DNA from: Breznakibacter xylanolyticus
GTDB lineage: Bacteria; Bacteroidota; Bacteroidia; Bacteroidales; Marinilabiliaceae
Direction: 5' to 3'
NCBI RefSeq assembly: GCF_003254275.1
Contig: NZ_QKZK01000028.1
Coordinates: 1-49,936, forward strand
DNA length: 49,936 nt
The notes beneath the pieces were generated by a model. The model saw only the letters and a list, made by a program, of their open reading frames with translations, had not been told where the DNA came from and did no database searches. Shown one piece after another: positions 42,266 through 49,936 of this stretch. Within the stretch, counting starts at the first letter, position 1, and each line of letters begins with the position of its first letter. A program made the translations under genes and the position numbers.

Positions 42266-42295
42266 CAAAATTAGGCAATTTCCCGTCCCATACAA
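42266..42295 (-). promoter_or_regulatory. Consensus promoter of guaB
   Basis: On the minus strand TTG (42295-42293), 19 nt, TAATTTTG (42273-42266). It fits TTG-N19-TAnnTTTG exactly and gives a leader of about 26 nt to the ATG at 42233. Confidence 0.75.
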
Positions 42296-42403
42296 CTCCA
42301 AATCGAATTTATTTTTCTGCACTCCCCAGTTCCTTCTAATCCAATGAATTCTAAAATCTCCAATAGCAGTTTCCACAACATCCACTAATGAATGCATATT
42401 GAA

Positions 42404-42572
42404 ATCAATGTCGTTTAGTTAAGAGAAAAAGATGGCAGACGAAGAGACAGATGATGAGATAAAAACAGATGTTTAGATCCGTTCTCTTCGTCTCTTTAGT
42501 CTAATCTATCTGTATTTAGTCTAATCATCTTCTTGTCTCTTTTATGAATCGCACTAACTTAACGACATTGAT
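42404..42572. repeat. Inverted-repeat-bounded element of 169 bp
   Basis: The ends ATCAATGTCGTTTAGTTA (42404-42421) and TAACTTAACGACATTGAT (42555-42572) are complementary at 17 of 18 positions. A 10-bp direct repeat ATATTGAAAT overlaps both outer edges (42396-42405, 42571-42580). The inside is purine-rich on one side and pyrimidine-rich on the other (GACGAAGAGA/TCTCTTCGTC) and contains no gene. It resembles a miniature non-autonomous element. Confidence 0.6.
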
Positions 42573-42600
42573 ATTGAAATACTCAATAGGATTAAAAAAG

Positions 42601-42627
42601 AAAACGCACCCTCAATGGATGCGTTTT
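42601..42627 (-). terminator. tpiA terminator
   Basis: On the minus strand AAAACGCA (42627-42620) pairs with TGCGTTTT (42608-42601), followed by CTTTTTTAAT. It lies 22 bp past the tpiA stop codon. Confidence 0.88.
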
Positions 42628-42649
42628 AATGATCTTAAATCTGTATAAA

Positions 42650-43405
42650 TCAAAAAGCAGTGATGATTGCCAAAAAGTCAGCCGCTTTCAACGAAGCTCC
42701 TCCAATCAAACCACCATCGACATCAGGATTTGCAAACAATTCTTTTGCATTGGCAGCATTACAGCTACCGCCATAAAGGATTGAGGTATTATTGGCTACA
42801 GCCTCGCCGTATTTTGCCACCAAAGTCTTACGAATAAAGGCATGCATTTCCTGTGCTTGCTCTGAGCTGGCCGTTTTTCCGGTTCCAATGGCCCAAACGG
42901 GTTCGTAAGCCAACACAATTTTCCCAAAGGCTTCGGCTGAAAGGTGGAACAATGCCTCTTCGATTTGTGATTTCACCACATCGAAATGCTTGTTCGATTC
43001 GCGCTCGGCCAATACTTCGCCAATACAGAAAATGGGGGTCAACCCGTTGGCAAGTGCCAAATCGGTTTTTTCTTTCAAAATGGCATTGGTCTCACCATAG
43101 TAGGTGCGACGCTCTGAGTGACCCAAAATCACATATTGAGCTCCGGTTGACTGAACCATTGAAGCTGAGATTTCACCTGTATAAGCACCCGAAACTTTAT
43201 CGGCACAGTTTTGTGCTGCCACACCTATTTTCGATGCATCAACAGCTTTAACAACTTCGGTGATGTGGGTAAAAGGGGTACCCAATACAATTTTGCATTT
43301 GGGCGAAATGCCGGCCACCAGGCTATTCACTTCTTTAGCCAATTCAATCCCTTCCTGAAGGGTTTTGTTCATTTTCCAGTTTCCGGCAACAATGTTCTGT
43401 CTCAT
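42650..43405 (-). CDS. tpiA: Triose-phosphate isomerase
   Basis: This 251-residue glycolytic enzyme interconverts dihydroxyacetone phosphate and glyceraldehyde 3-phosphate. It opens with the conserved [11 protein letters not shown] (substrate lysine). The catalytic histidine is in ILGHSERR, the catalytic glutamate in [12 protein letters not shown], and the phosphate-binding loops GGSCNAAN and GGLIGGASL are present. Length is normal. It is the last gene of a likely three-gene operon with the BT_3928-type protein (20 bp gap) and DUF1599 protein. Confidence 0.98.
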   Translation of the reverse strand: MRQNIVAGNWKMNKTLQEGIELAKEVNSLVAGISPKCKIVLGTPFTHITEVVKAVDASKIGVAAQNCADKVSGAYTGEISASMVQSTGAQYVILGHSERRTYYGETNAILKEKTDLALANGLTPIFCIGEVLAERESNKHFDVVKSQIEEALFHLSAEAFGKIVLAYEPVWAIGTGKTASSEQAQEMHAFIRKTLVAKYGEAVANNTSILYGGSCNAANAKELFANPDVDGGLIGGASLKAADFLAIITAF

Positions 43406-43425
43406 TTTGGTTTGTGTTTATAGAA

Positions 43426-44640
43426 TTATTTATAACGAAAAATAATAGATATTCCGGCTAATAATAAAAAGAAGCAACTGAACAACATGATGGCATCACT
43501 CCGTTTGCGTAACATCGTGAGCGCCCCTTCAAGCGGATTGCTAAATATGGATGCATCCTGAATACGGTTTACATTCCACTTCCCGATAATTGTTCCATTC
43601 TGAAGCATCATCACCCCCGGGTTAGCGCGAGTAATGGTTCGAATGGTCGACTCATCTGCGGTCAAATACTGAAATCCGACTCCATATCGGGCATCAAACT
43701 TCGATATTTCATCATTGGCTGATGCCGTAATGATATAAAAACCAAACCCTTTCTCTTGTGCCAAAAAATGAAGTTTCACTACATTCTCCATATTCGTGGT
43801 ATCAATCTTGGTCAATTTGGGGGCCAACATCACAAACACGGCACTTGGCGATTTGAGCAATAAATCGGTCACTTCTTCCTGTGCTGGCGTACTAATATGC
43901 AAATCCTTGATAGCGGGCACAAAACCCTCTTTTAATAGTGTCGTTTTGCTGCTCACATACACCCATGTAGAATCGGTATAGGGATAATCGTTTACACCAA
44001 ATTCTTGTTGCACCCCATCTTTTTCCAATAAAAATCGGGTGTCATAAACCGGCTGTTCGGCATCGGCAGGGATACTCATGGCATGTGGAATATTTACCCC
44101 AACCTTAAATGGCCGAAAATCCAATATGGGCGTATCATAATAAGCATACCAACTGATGGTCAAAATAAAACACAAATTCAGCAACCCTACCAATGTACTG
44201 CGAACGGGGCTCAACACTGATGATATTTTGTCCCTCCCAACAAAAATCACAACAGCAAAGGGAAATAAAATCAGATTCTTAAAAAACGTCTGCCAATTGG
44301 TCAGCTTCACGGCCTCTCCAAAACAACCACAATCACTCACCGGATTAAAGATGGCAATCACTAACGTCAAAAGCGTAAAAAAAGCCATCAAAACCATCAT
44401 GAGCCAAGACACCCATTTGATGCGCATTTGTAAAATCAAATGTATTCCTATCAGAAATTCCATGGCAGCCAAACCAATGGCCAAAAACTTGACCATTCCT
44501 TTAAAAAACTCTAAATGAAAAGCATACAAATAATCCGTCAATTGAATGGAACCACCAATGGGATCGACAGCCTTTACAAACCCTGAAAATATAAAGGTCA
44601 ACCCTATTATCCAAAGACTTATAATGCGTATGGCTTTCAT
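43426..44640 (-). CDS. BT_3928-type DoxX/MauE-like membrane protein
   Basis: This 404-residue protein has four to five N-terminal membrane helices (between residues 5 and 170) with a MauE/DoxX-like core. The motif DCGCFG at 103-108 between helices is typical of redox-active DoxX-type proteins, such as those supporting disulfide or heme/methylamine pathways. Residues about 180-375 form a soluble domain that reads partly as a thioredoxin-like fold (FGFYIITASANDEISKFDARYGVGFQYLTADE, then PGVMMLQNGTIIGKW). A last membrane helix ends the protein. The same gene order with DUF1599 and tpiA is common in Bacteroidetes. The biochemical role is not known. Confidence 0.88.
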   Translation of the reverse strand: MKAIRIISLWIIGLTFIFSGFVKAVDPIGGSIQLTDYLYAFHLEFFKGMVKFLAIGLAAMEFLIGIHLILQMRIKWVSWLMMVLMAFFTLLTLVIAIFNPVSDCGCFGEAVKLTNWQTFFKNLILFPFAVVIFVGRDKISSVLSPVRSTLVGLLNLCFILTISWYAYYDTPILDFRPFKVGVNIPHAMSIPADAEQPVYDTRFLLEKDGVQQEFGVNDYPYTDSTWVYVSSKTTLLKEGFVPAIKDLHISTPAQEEVTDLLLKSPSAVFVMLAPKLTKIDTTNMENVVKLHFLAQEKGFGFYIITASANDEISKFDARYGVGFQYLTADESTIRTITRANPGVMMLQNGTIIGKWNVNRIQDASIFSNPLEGALTMLRKRSDAIMLFSCFFLLLAGISIIFRYK

Positions 44641-44648
44641 ATCGAGGT

Positions 44649-45203
44649 CTATTTTGTTGGTTCAGGAAATTCCAGTTTGATCAACGCAAAAATCGCGTAA
44701 TTTATCATGTCCTTATAATTGGCATCTATCCCTTCACTAATAAGTGTTTTCCCCTGATTGTCTTCAATCTGCTTGGTTCGATGCAATTTCATCAATATTA
44801 AATCAGTAAAAGAACTGATGCGCATTTTCCGCCATGCCTCATCATAATCATGATTCTTATCATCCATCAATGCCTTGGCGGTGTAAAGCTGTTCCAAATA
44901 CATCGTCAATGCCTTTTGGGGATCCATCTCGGGCTGGTCGGCAATTCCCATTTGCAACTGTATGAGTGCCATGGCCGCGTAATTGACAATCCCGATAAAC
45001 TCATCGCGTATTCCCTCGTTGATTCGGGATGACCCTTTGATTTCGATACTCCGGATACGCTGCGCTTTGATAAAGATCTGATCTGTCATCGAGCTGGGCC
45101 TCAAGATTCGCCAGGCCGTTCCATAATCAGTCATCTTTTTCTCAAAAATATCCTTGCATAACCCAATAACGTGGTCAAATTGTTGCGCTGTCTGTTGCGA
45201 CAT
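44649..45203 (-). CDS. DUF1599 domain protein
   Basis: This 184-residue soluble protein consists of two similar halves, each with a K-x2-DYG/DYDEAWR-MR-SS-TD motif: KMTDYGTAWRILRPSSMTDQIFIKAQRI and KNHDYDEAWRKMRISSFTDLILMKLHRT. That duplication is the DUF1599 signature. The pattern of conserved D-Y-x2-A-W resembles all-alpha NTP pyrophosphatase-like helices, so nucleotide binding is conceivable, but no activity is established. I start it at the ATG at 45203 (MSQQTAQQFDHV); the earlier start would add an unconserved hydrophobic stretch. It is the first gene of the operon with the BT_3928-type gene, 8 bp away. Confidence 0.88.
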   Translation of the reverse strand: MSQQTAQQFDHVIGLCKDIFEKKMTDYGTAWRILRPSSMTDQIFIKAQRIRSIEIKGSSRINEGIRDEFIGIVNYAAMALIQLQMGIADQPEMDPQKALTMYLEQLYTAKALMDDKNHDYDEAWRKMRISSFTDLILMKLHRTKQIEDNQGKTLISEGIDANYKDMINYAIFALIKLEFPEPTK

Positions 45204-45342
45204 AATCAGGCAATTGATTAGCGGTAATGTAATGAATGATATCAGGGAATTCAATAACCCTTTTGGGTGTATTCCCCCGACAAATTATAGCGGGCTAAAA
45301 TTATCAAAAATTGGGGGAGGCGGCAACAGATTGGCACATATT

Positions 45343-46293
45343 TCAAGATGGTGCATCACATTTGCAACTTTTCTGCTTCAGTCGCTCCCAATAATTCGGA
45401 TTCAAACTAAGCCGTGCTCGCAAAGCAAATGGGAGACGATGATAAACTCGCCCTAAGCGGTATCCAAGCATCTTAGACAAATTATCCAATGCGGCTTTCA
45501 ACAAATAATGTGGGGCATGCATCAATAGATAACGCACTTCAGAGACAATAAAACGCACGCCTTCTCCTGAAACAGTCCCAAATTGATCCCTTATCCAGGG
45601 CTGCGTGGCATGAAAAACGCCAATATCAAAGTAACGTTTCATTACTTCTAAAAAATTGTAATTATGAGAGTGATGAACCTGTGCATCTGCCACATAGACA
45701 ATCTGCTTTTCTTTCAATATTAATTTTGCAGCCATACAGGCATCCTCTCCAAACACAATATCCGAAGGAAATCCTCCGTTCTGTCGCAGGTCACTCATTC
45801 GCCAGGCTGCAAAGGAATTGGACACAAAGCATGTCTTAAAACCATAGGTTTCAATCATGTGATGATCTTTAATTTGTGACCTGACCGGATAATTAAAAAT
45901 TCGCGCATGCCGAGCTACGGCACTGGCATCATCATGTGGCAATTGTCGCCCGTAACTGCATGCCACTTCTGGGTTAATCTCGAACGGCTCCACCAACCGA
46001 CTCAGGGCATCCGGCAAATCAAACATCACGTCTTGTGTCAAATACACAACCACATCACAATCGGATAACAAGGTGAGCGCCATGTTGCGAGTGCCGCCAT
46101 GGTCAAACGCTGTCGGTGAAATCTCAACCACCTCCCACCCATACCGATGAGCCAATGCAACTGTCTGATCCGAAGAACCGGAATCCACAATAACGCGTCG
46201 ATGACAGGTGTGACTTTGCTCTTCAATGGATCGAAGCAACTTCTCCCATTCTTTTCCGGCATTGAGCGTGGGAATAAAAAGACCTGTTTTCAT
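45343..46293 (-). CDS. Glycosyltransferase family 2 (rhamnosyltransferase-like)
   Basis: This 316-residue enzyme has a GT-A fold: TGLFIPTLNAGKEWEKLLRSI at the start, the nucleotide-contact VDSGSSDQTV, the metal-binding acidic motif in VYLTQDVMFDLP (TQD in place of DxD, as in rhamnosyltransferases), and the acceptor-side DIVFGEDACMAAKL with the ED catalytic pair. It should transfer a sugar, perhaps rhamnose, to a surface polysaccharide or lipopolysaccharide. It is not inside a polysaccharide gene cluster. I start it at the ATG at 46293 (MKTGLFIPTLNAG). The C-terminus has a cysteine pair CKC and is basic. Confidence 0.9.
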   Translation of the reverse strand: MKTGLFIPTLNAGKEWEKLLRSIEEQSHTCHRRVIVDSGSSDQTVALAHRYGWEVVEISPTAFDHGGTRNMALTLLSDCDVVVYLTQDVMFDLPDALSRLVEPFEINPEVACSYGRQLPHDDASAVARHARIFNYPVRSQIKDHHMIETYGFKTCFVSNSFAAWRMSDLRQNGGFPSDIVFGEDACMAAKLILKEKQIVYVADAQVHHSHNYNFLEVMKRYFDIGVFHATQPWIRDQFGTVSGEGVRFIVSEVRYLLMHAPHYLLKAALDNLSKMLGYRLGRVYHRLPFALRARLSLNPNYWERLKQKSCKCDAPS

Positions 46294-46384
46294 CTTTTGT
46301 GGGTTGTTGTTTAACAAACGCTGAATCCGCTGTTTTGGTGTAAAGCTAAAACTTTTTACATATCAACATTACAACACTGCATTA

Positions 46385-46415
46385 TTGGCATTCTTACGAA
46401 TAAACGATATTTTCG
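46385..46415 (+). promoter_or_regulatory. Promoter of the phosphoesterase gene
   Basis: TTG (46385-46387), 20 nt, TATTTTCG (46408-46415), one mismatch from TAnnTTTG. It gives a leader of about 10 nt. Confidence 0.55.
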
Positions 46416-46431
46416 TCGTCAAAACAACCAC

Positions 46432-46929
46432 ATGACTCGCATTGGCCTTCTGTCTGACACCCATGGTTATTTCGACCCCCGATTCTACGATTTATTCAAA
46501 GATGTGGATCAGATATGGCATGCCGGCGACATTGGCGCTTCGGATGTTCTAAAATCCATCACCGATTTCAAACCCTGCAGAGCCGTTTTTGGGAACATCG
46601 ACGATGCCGCCTTACGTCACGAATTGCCCGAACATGAACGCTTTCGCTGCGAAGATGTGGACGTGTGGATGACTCACATTGGCGGATACCCGGGTAAATA
46701 CGCCCCTGGCATTCGTCAACAAATGCAACTAAACGCACCCCGACTCTTTATCTCCGGCCATAGTCATATCCTCAAGGTCATAAACGATCCCTCCTTCAAC
46801 TTACTACACATCAACCCGGGAGCTGCCGGTCTATCTGGCTTTCACGTGGTTCGAACCGCCGTTCGTTTTGTCATCGACGGCAGCAACATCCAAAACCTCG
46901 AAGTCATTGAACTAGGTTTCAGACGATAA
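46432..46929 (+). CDS. YfcE/MJ0936-type metallophosphoesterase
   Basis: This 165-residue phosphodiesterase has the calcineurin-like metal-binding motifs in order: GLLSDTHG (D, H), WHAGDIG (D), FGNIDD (N), MTHIGG (H) and SGHSHI with INPGAAG (H). These coordinate two metal ions. YfcE enzymes hydrolyse model phosphodiesters; the natural substrate is unknown. Length is right for the family. It is divergent from the glycosyltransferase and is probably monocistronic, since a 479-bp intergenic gap follows. Confidence 0.93.
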   Translation: MTRIGLLSDTHGYFDPRFYDLFKDVDQIWHAGDIGASDVLKSITDFKPCRAVFGNIDDAALRHELPEHERFRCEDVDVWMTHIGGYPGKYAPGIRQQMQLNAPRLFISGHSHILKVINDPSFNLLHINPGAAGLSGFHVVRTAVRFVIDGSNIQNLEVIELGFRR

Positions 46930-47408
46930 ACTTACATTTTCCCTTATTCGACTCATCTCTCCTACATAACAACAAGTTAAGTTATTATTATTCAAGCGCG
47001 ATAACACCGCTTGATGAGGAATTATGAATTAAATCTTTTGTTGAATTGGACTGAGGTTTCTTCTTCTCACTGGCGATCATCATATCTCACTGCAATCAGT
47101 GTCAGTTCTTAGATGATCAAGCTAAGAAAGATGATTTAAGGCTGAGTAATCTGATTTCTATTGGAACACAGGTTTAAGGTTTCTCAAACTTACGTCATAA
47201 TCTAAAAAAACGCGGCGTCCCTGTACCTCCGTGTTCATTTAAAAACTCGGAGCATATTCCTTCCAACTCTACATATCACAAACACCATCAGCGACCTCAA
47301 TCAACTTCAAAATAATCCGGCTCGAGAACCTGATTTCGTATTATCTTCGCTCATGCCATCTAAACGCGCATTCCTACTTTTATTCTTATTGCCACGCCAT
47401 CGCTTACC
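46930..47408. other. Intergenic region before recQ
   Basis: A 479-bp gap holding the second copy of the 118-bp repeat, an inverted repeat TCAAGCG/CGCTTGA (46992-47014) and a short CTGTACCTCCGTG repeat near 47220. A variant -7 box TATCTTCG lies at about 47342-47350. No gene is visible. Confidence 0.55.
47047..47162 (+). repeat. Dispersed intergenic repeat, copy B
   Basis: About 116 bp aligned with copy A (1461-1578) over the full length and on the same strand, with perhaps three quarters of positions alike by eye. The 14-bp hairpin of copy A is degraded here to CTGAGG/CTCACTGG. Confidence 0.65.
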
Positions 47409-49313
47409 ATGGACAAATTCAAACAGATACTAAAACAATACTGGGGTTACAACGATTTCCGCCCCTTGCAGGGCGACATCATTCAGTCCATCGCTTCGGG
47501 CAACGACACCTTGGGACTCATGCCCACTGGGGGGGGCAAATCACTCACCTTTCAGGTTCCCGGCATGGTGCTCGATGGCATCTGTATCGTCATCACACCC
47601 CTCATCGCCCTCATGAAGGATCAGGTCGCCAACCTATCCCGCAGGGGTATTAAAGCGCTGGCCATCCACTCCGGGATGCAAAGCAAAGAAGTCTCTATTG
47701 CTTTCGACAACGCCCTCTTCGGCGGTTACAAATTCCTTTACATCTCCCCCGAAAGAGCTGCATCTCCATTTTTTCGCGAACGCGTCACCCAACTCAACAT
47801 TTCCATCCTGGCCATCGACGAAGCACACTGCATCTCGCAATGGGGTTACGACTTTCGCCCTTCATACCTCAAGCTGGCCGAATTGCGCGAAATTATTCCT
47901 CACGTCCCCGTGCTGGCTCTCACCGCAACTGCGACACCGCAAGTGGTCGACGACATTCAGGATAAACTCCGTTTCTCCCGCAAAAACCTCTTCCAAAAAA
48001 GTTTTGAACGCTCCAATGTCATTTACGTTGTGCGTCACTCTGAAAAAAAGGAAGAGCAACTGCTCAACATGCTCAATGCCATTCCCGGAAGCGCCATTGT
48101 TTACGCCCGCAACCGCAAGCAAACCAAAGAAATCGCTCAAATGCTCCTCCAGCAGGGCATTTCGGCCGATTATTTCCACGCAGGTCTCGACCACGACCTG
48201 CGCGATGAACGACAAAAACGCTGGACGCTCAACCAAACGCGTGTCATGGTCGCCACCAACGCTTTTGGCATGGGCATCGACAAACCCGATGTCCGACTCG
48301 TCGTTCACATGCAAGCCCCCGACTCCCTCGAAGCTTACTTCCAGGAAGCCGGTCGTGCCGGCCGCGACAGCCTCAAAGCATACGCCGTGCTCCTTTGGTC
48401 GCCTAACGATAAAACCAACCTTAACCGACAAGTCTCCACCGCATTCCCCGAACTCGATACCGTTCGCCGCGTCTACGAAGCCCTCGGTAACTTCTTTCAA
48501 ATCGCCGTTGGTTCCGGTTCAGGAACCATTCACGACTTCAACATGGCCGCTTTTTGCCACAACTACCACCTCAGTATCTCCAACACGCTCAGCAGTCTCC
48601 GAATTCTCGAACGCGCCGGATACCTCGAGTTCACCGAAGACATCAACCTACCCTCCCGCATCATCTTCCTGTTGCAACGCGACGAACTCTACAAATTCCA
48701 GGTCGCCAATGCCGATCTCGACGCTTTCATCAAACTCCTGCTCCGCTCGTACACCGGCCTATTCACCGAATACGCTGCCATCGATGAAAACCTCATGGCT
48801 CAACGAACCGCCTCTTCGTTCGACACCATCTACCAATATCTCAAACGCCTCAACCAGGCTCGCGTCATCCACTACATCCCCCGCCGAAAAGGACCACAAA
48901 TCACCTACTCACAACCTCGCGAAGACCTGCGTCACCTTACATTCTCAAAAGCCATCTATGCCGACCGGCTCAACATCTACCGCCAACAAGTCGATTCGGT
49001 CATCCTCTACGCCACCACCACTCACACATGCCGCAGCCGATTACTCCTCCACTATTTCGTCGAAAAAAACACCACCGACTGTGGCCGTTGCGACGTCTGC
49101 ATCGACAAAAAAAAGACTGGCCTGCCCGACTCACAATTCAAATCCATCCAACAATCTATCCGACAACTCCTCACACAAACCCCCCTCACATACCCCGACC
49201 TCGTTCACGCCCTCAACATCCCAAGCCCCGACGTTGAAAAAGTAATTCGTTGGCTCGAAGACGTCGATCTCATCATCACAAACGCCAACAACCAATTAGA
49301 GTGGCTGGAATAA
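47409..49313 (+). CDS. recQ: RecQ-family DNA helicase
   Basis: This 634-residue SF2 helicase unwinds DNA 3' to 5' in recombination and fork repair. Motif 0 is GYNDFRPLQGDII, Walker A is PTGGGKS near residue 40, motif II is IDEAHCISQWGYDFRP near 137, and motif VI is FQEAGRAGRD. The RecQ C-terminal zinc site is present (CRSRLLLHYFVEKNTTDCGRCDVC, near 540-563, four cysteines), followed by a short region that may be a winged helix. No HRDC domain is visible in the last 50 residues, so it is a shorter RecQ. Codons are strongly C-ending, which leaves long open frames in other phases. A terminator is not obvious. Confidence 0.95.
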   Translation: MDKFKQILKQYWGYNDFRPLQGDIIQSIASGNDTLGLMPTGGGKSLTFQVPGMVLDGICIVITPLIALMKDQVANLSRRGIKALAIHSGMQSKEVSIAFDNALFGGYKFLYISPERAASPFFRERVTQLNISILAIDEAHCISQWGYDFRPSYLKLAELREIIPHVPVLALTATATPQVVDDIQDKLRFSRKNLFQKSFERSNVIYVVRHSEKKEEQLLNMLNAIPGSAIVYARNRKQTKEIAQMLLQQGISADYFHAGLDHDLRDERQKRWTLNQTRVMVATNAFGMGIDKPDVRLVVHMQAPDSLEAYFQEAGRAGRDSLKAYAVLLWSPNDKTNLNRQVSTAFPELDTVRRVYEALGNFFQIAVGSGSGTIHDFNMAAFCHNYHLSISNTLSSLRILERAGYLEFTEDINLPSRIIFLLQRDELYKFQVANADLDAFIKLLLRSYTGLFTEYAAIDENLMAQRTASSFDTIYQYLKRLNQARVIHYIPRRKGPQITYSQPREDLRHLTFSKAIYADRLNIYRQQVDSVILYATTTHTCRSRLLLHYFVEKNTTDCGRCDVCIDKKKTGLPDSQFKSIQQSIRQLLTQTPLTYPDLVHALNIPSPDVEKVIRWLEDVDLIITNANNQLEWLE

Positions 49314-49771
49314 TTCAACACTCCTCGTTACAAATTTCTACCCCTGCCTAAATCCCCCCCTAAACTCCACCATTCTAAACTCTTCAACTCTTCTTTTGGG
49401 CGTTCCCCCTCGGATCGGGCTCCGCTGCAATCCCTAACGCCTAATACCCAACAGCACCCCATCACAAACAGGCTTCACATCAAGCCCCCGATCCAACTCA
49501 ATAAAAAACTCCGTGCCCCTCCGTGTCACCTCTGTGCACCTCTGTGTCACCCACCATTACACAGAGCCCCCCGAGAAGGCACTAAGACCCACCGAGCAAC
49601 AATTCGTTCCATTAGTACTAATCGACGCAGTCGCTTTGCGAAGCATAGTTATCGTTGTCTTCGACACATTGCGAAGCAAAGAATTCGTATAATTCGTGTA
49701 ATTCGTGTAATTCGCGGTTAAAAAAACTTTTTCTACCTGATCCCCTCGTGCACTTCGCGGATAAAAAAGTC
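49314..49771. other. Repeat-rich region between recQ and the rRNA operon
   Basis: No gene is visible. It holds an inverted repeat GGGCGTT/AACGCC (about 49398-49441) that bounds a C-rich stretch (TTCCCCCTCGGATCGGGCTC), a 10-11-bp tandem unit (CTCCGTGCCC, CTCCGTGTCA, CCTCTGTGCA, CCTCTGTGTCA at 49508-49551), and a 9-bp tandem unit ATTCGTGTA (about 49682-49710). All are of the kind dispersed through Bacteroidetes genomes. Confidence 0.65.
49682..49720. repeat. 9-bp tandem repeat ATTCGTGTA
   Basis: ATTCGTATA, ATTCGTGTA, ATTCGTGTA, ATTCGCGG follow directly on one another. In the reverse frame it would spell a repeated Asn-Tyr-Thr. Confidence 0.75.
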
Positions 49772-49811
49772 TACAACGCAAAAAAGCCAGCTGATTACTC
49801 AACTGGCTTTT
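49772..49811 (-). terminator. Terminator of the rRNA operon
   Basis: On the minus strand AAAAGCCAG (49811-49803) pairs with CTGGCTTTT (49790-49782), followed by TGCG. It lies about 9 bp past the 5S rRNA 3' end. Confidence 0.8.
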
Positions 49812-49819
49812 CTAAAAAT

Positions 49820-49926
<107 letters not shown>

Positions 49927-49936
49927 AATATTTTTT

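Noticed and set aside
47698-49245. 515-codon open frame overlapping recQ in another phase
   Set aside because: Its translation is rich in Ser, Thr and Pro without domains; it arises because recQ uses C-ending codons that avoid stops in the shifted frame.
49557-49802. 81-codon minus-strand frame next to 5S rRNA
   Set aside because: It reads through the ATTCGTGTA tandem, giving a repeated Asn-Tyr-Thr; a known type of spurious frame in repeat DNA.

Overview
The window reads as chromosome of a free-living or host-associated member of the Bacteroidetes, most likely the order Bacteroidales/Marinilabiliales. The support is gene content (a DUF2795 protein, a BT_3928-type DoxX protein, DUF1599, an OstA-like protein, SurA-type foldases, a Reg_prop/Y_Y_Y hybrid sensor, a carboxypeptidase-regulatory/STN protein, an Rnf complex headed by an RseC protein) and the promoter form TTG-N19/20-TAnnTTTG, which appears upstream of several genes. 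I see no phage, CRISPR array, tRNA or complete insertion sequence. A 5S rRNA gene at the right edge (minus strand) marks the end of an rRNA operon that continues outside the window.

Layout. 0-2.7 kb: a truncated secreted repeat protein, a small membrane protein, and an ECF sigma factor followed by a PepSY-like protein. 2.9-6.3 kb: a probably abundant coiled-coil lipoprotein ending in lysines, its terminator, then a three-gene operon with two L,D-transpeptidases and an unknown membrane-anchored protein; together these look like an outer-membrane/peptidoglycan tethering set. 6.3-10.3 kb: a STAS-like protein, a short SSB, a lipoprotein, an ATP-grasp-like protein, Hsp20 behind a sigma-54-like promoter, and a four-CxxC zinc protein. 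10.3-11.1 kb: gene-poor, with a nested inverted repeat. 11.1-20.4 kb (GC-rich): an STN/carboxypeptidase-regulatory protein, a ferredoxin reductase-like protein, RlmN, a DUF4143 ATPase bracketed by two copies of a 35-nt palindrome, UvrA, DUF2795, a cobalamin adenosyltransferase and a methyltransferase. 20.6-23.0 kb: a small lipoprotein and RecG.

23.4-29.1 kb is a complete rseC-rnfBCDGEA operon for the ion-translocating ferredoxin:NAD oxidoreductase. It has a consensus promoter and a hairpin starting at the predicted transcript 5' end. 29.3-33.1 kb is a long hybrid sensor kinase whose single reading frame is interrupted by two in-frame stop codons (TAG and TAA) with no frameshift. 33.2-42.2 kb holds a lytic transglycosylase and an envelope-biogenesis run (OstA-like, SurA-like, a foldase-like lipoprotein, a two-domain parvulin) next to guaB. 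42.6-46.3 kb holds tpiA, a BT_3928-type protein, DUF1599 and a glycosyltransferase; 46.4-49.3 kb a YfcE-like phosphoesterase and RecQ.

The most interesting points are the twice-interrupted sensor, the lipoprotein/transpeptidase cluster in which substrate and enzyme seem to share a helical domain, the sigma-54-like hsp20 promoter, and several intergenic inverted-repeat elements. Two of these elements are present as pairs within the window. All functional statements are from reading the sequence; no database search was run.
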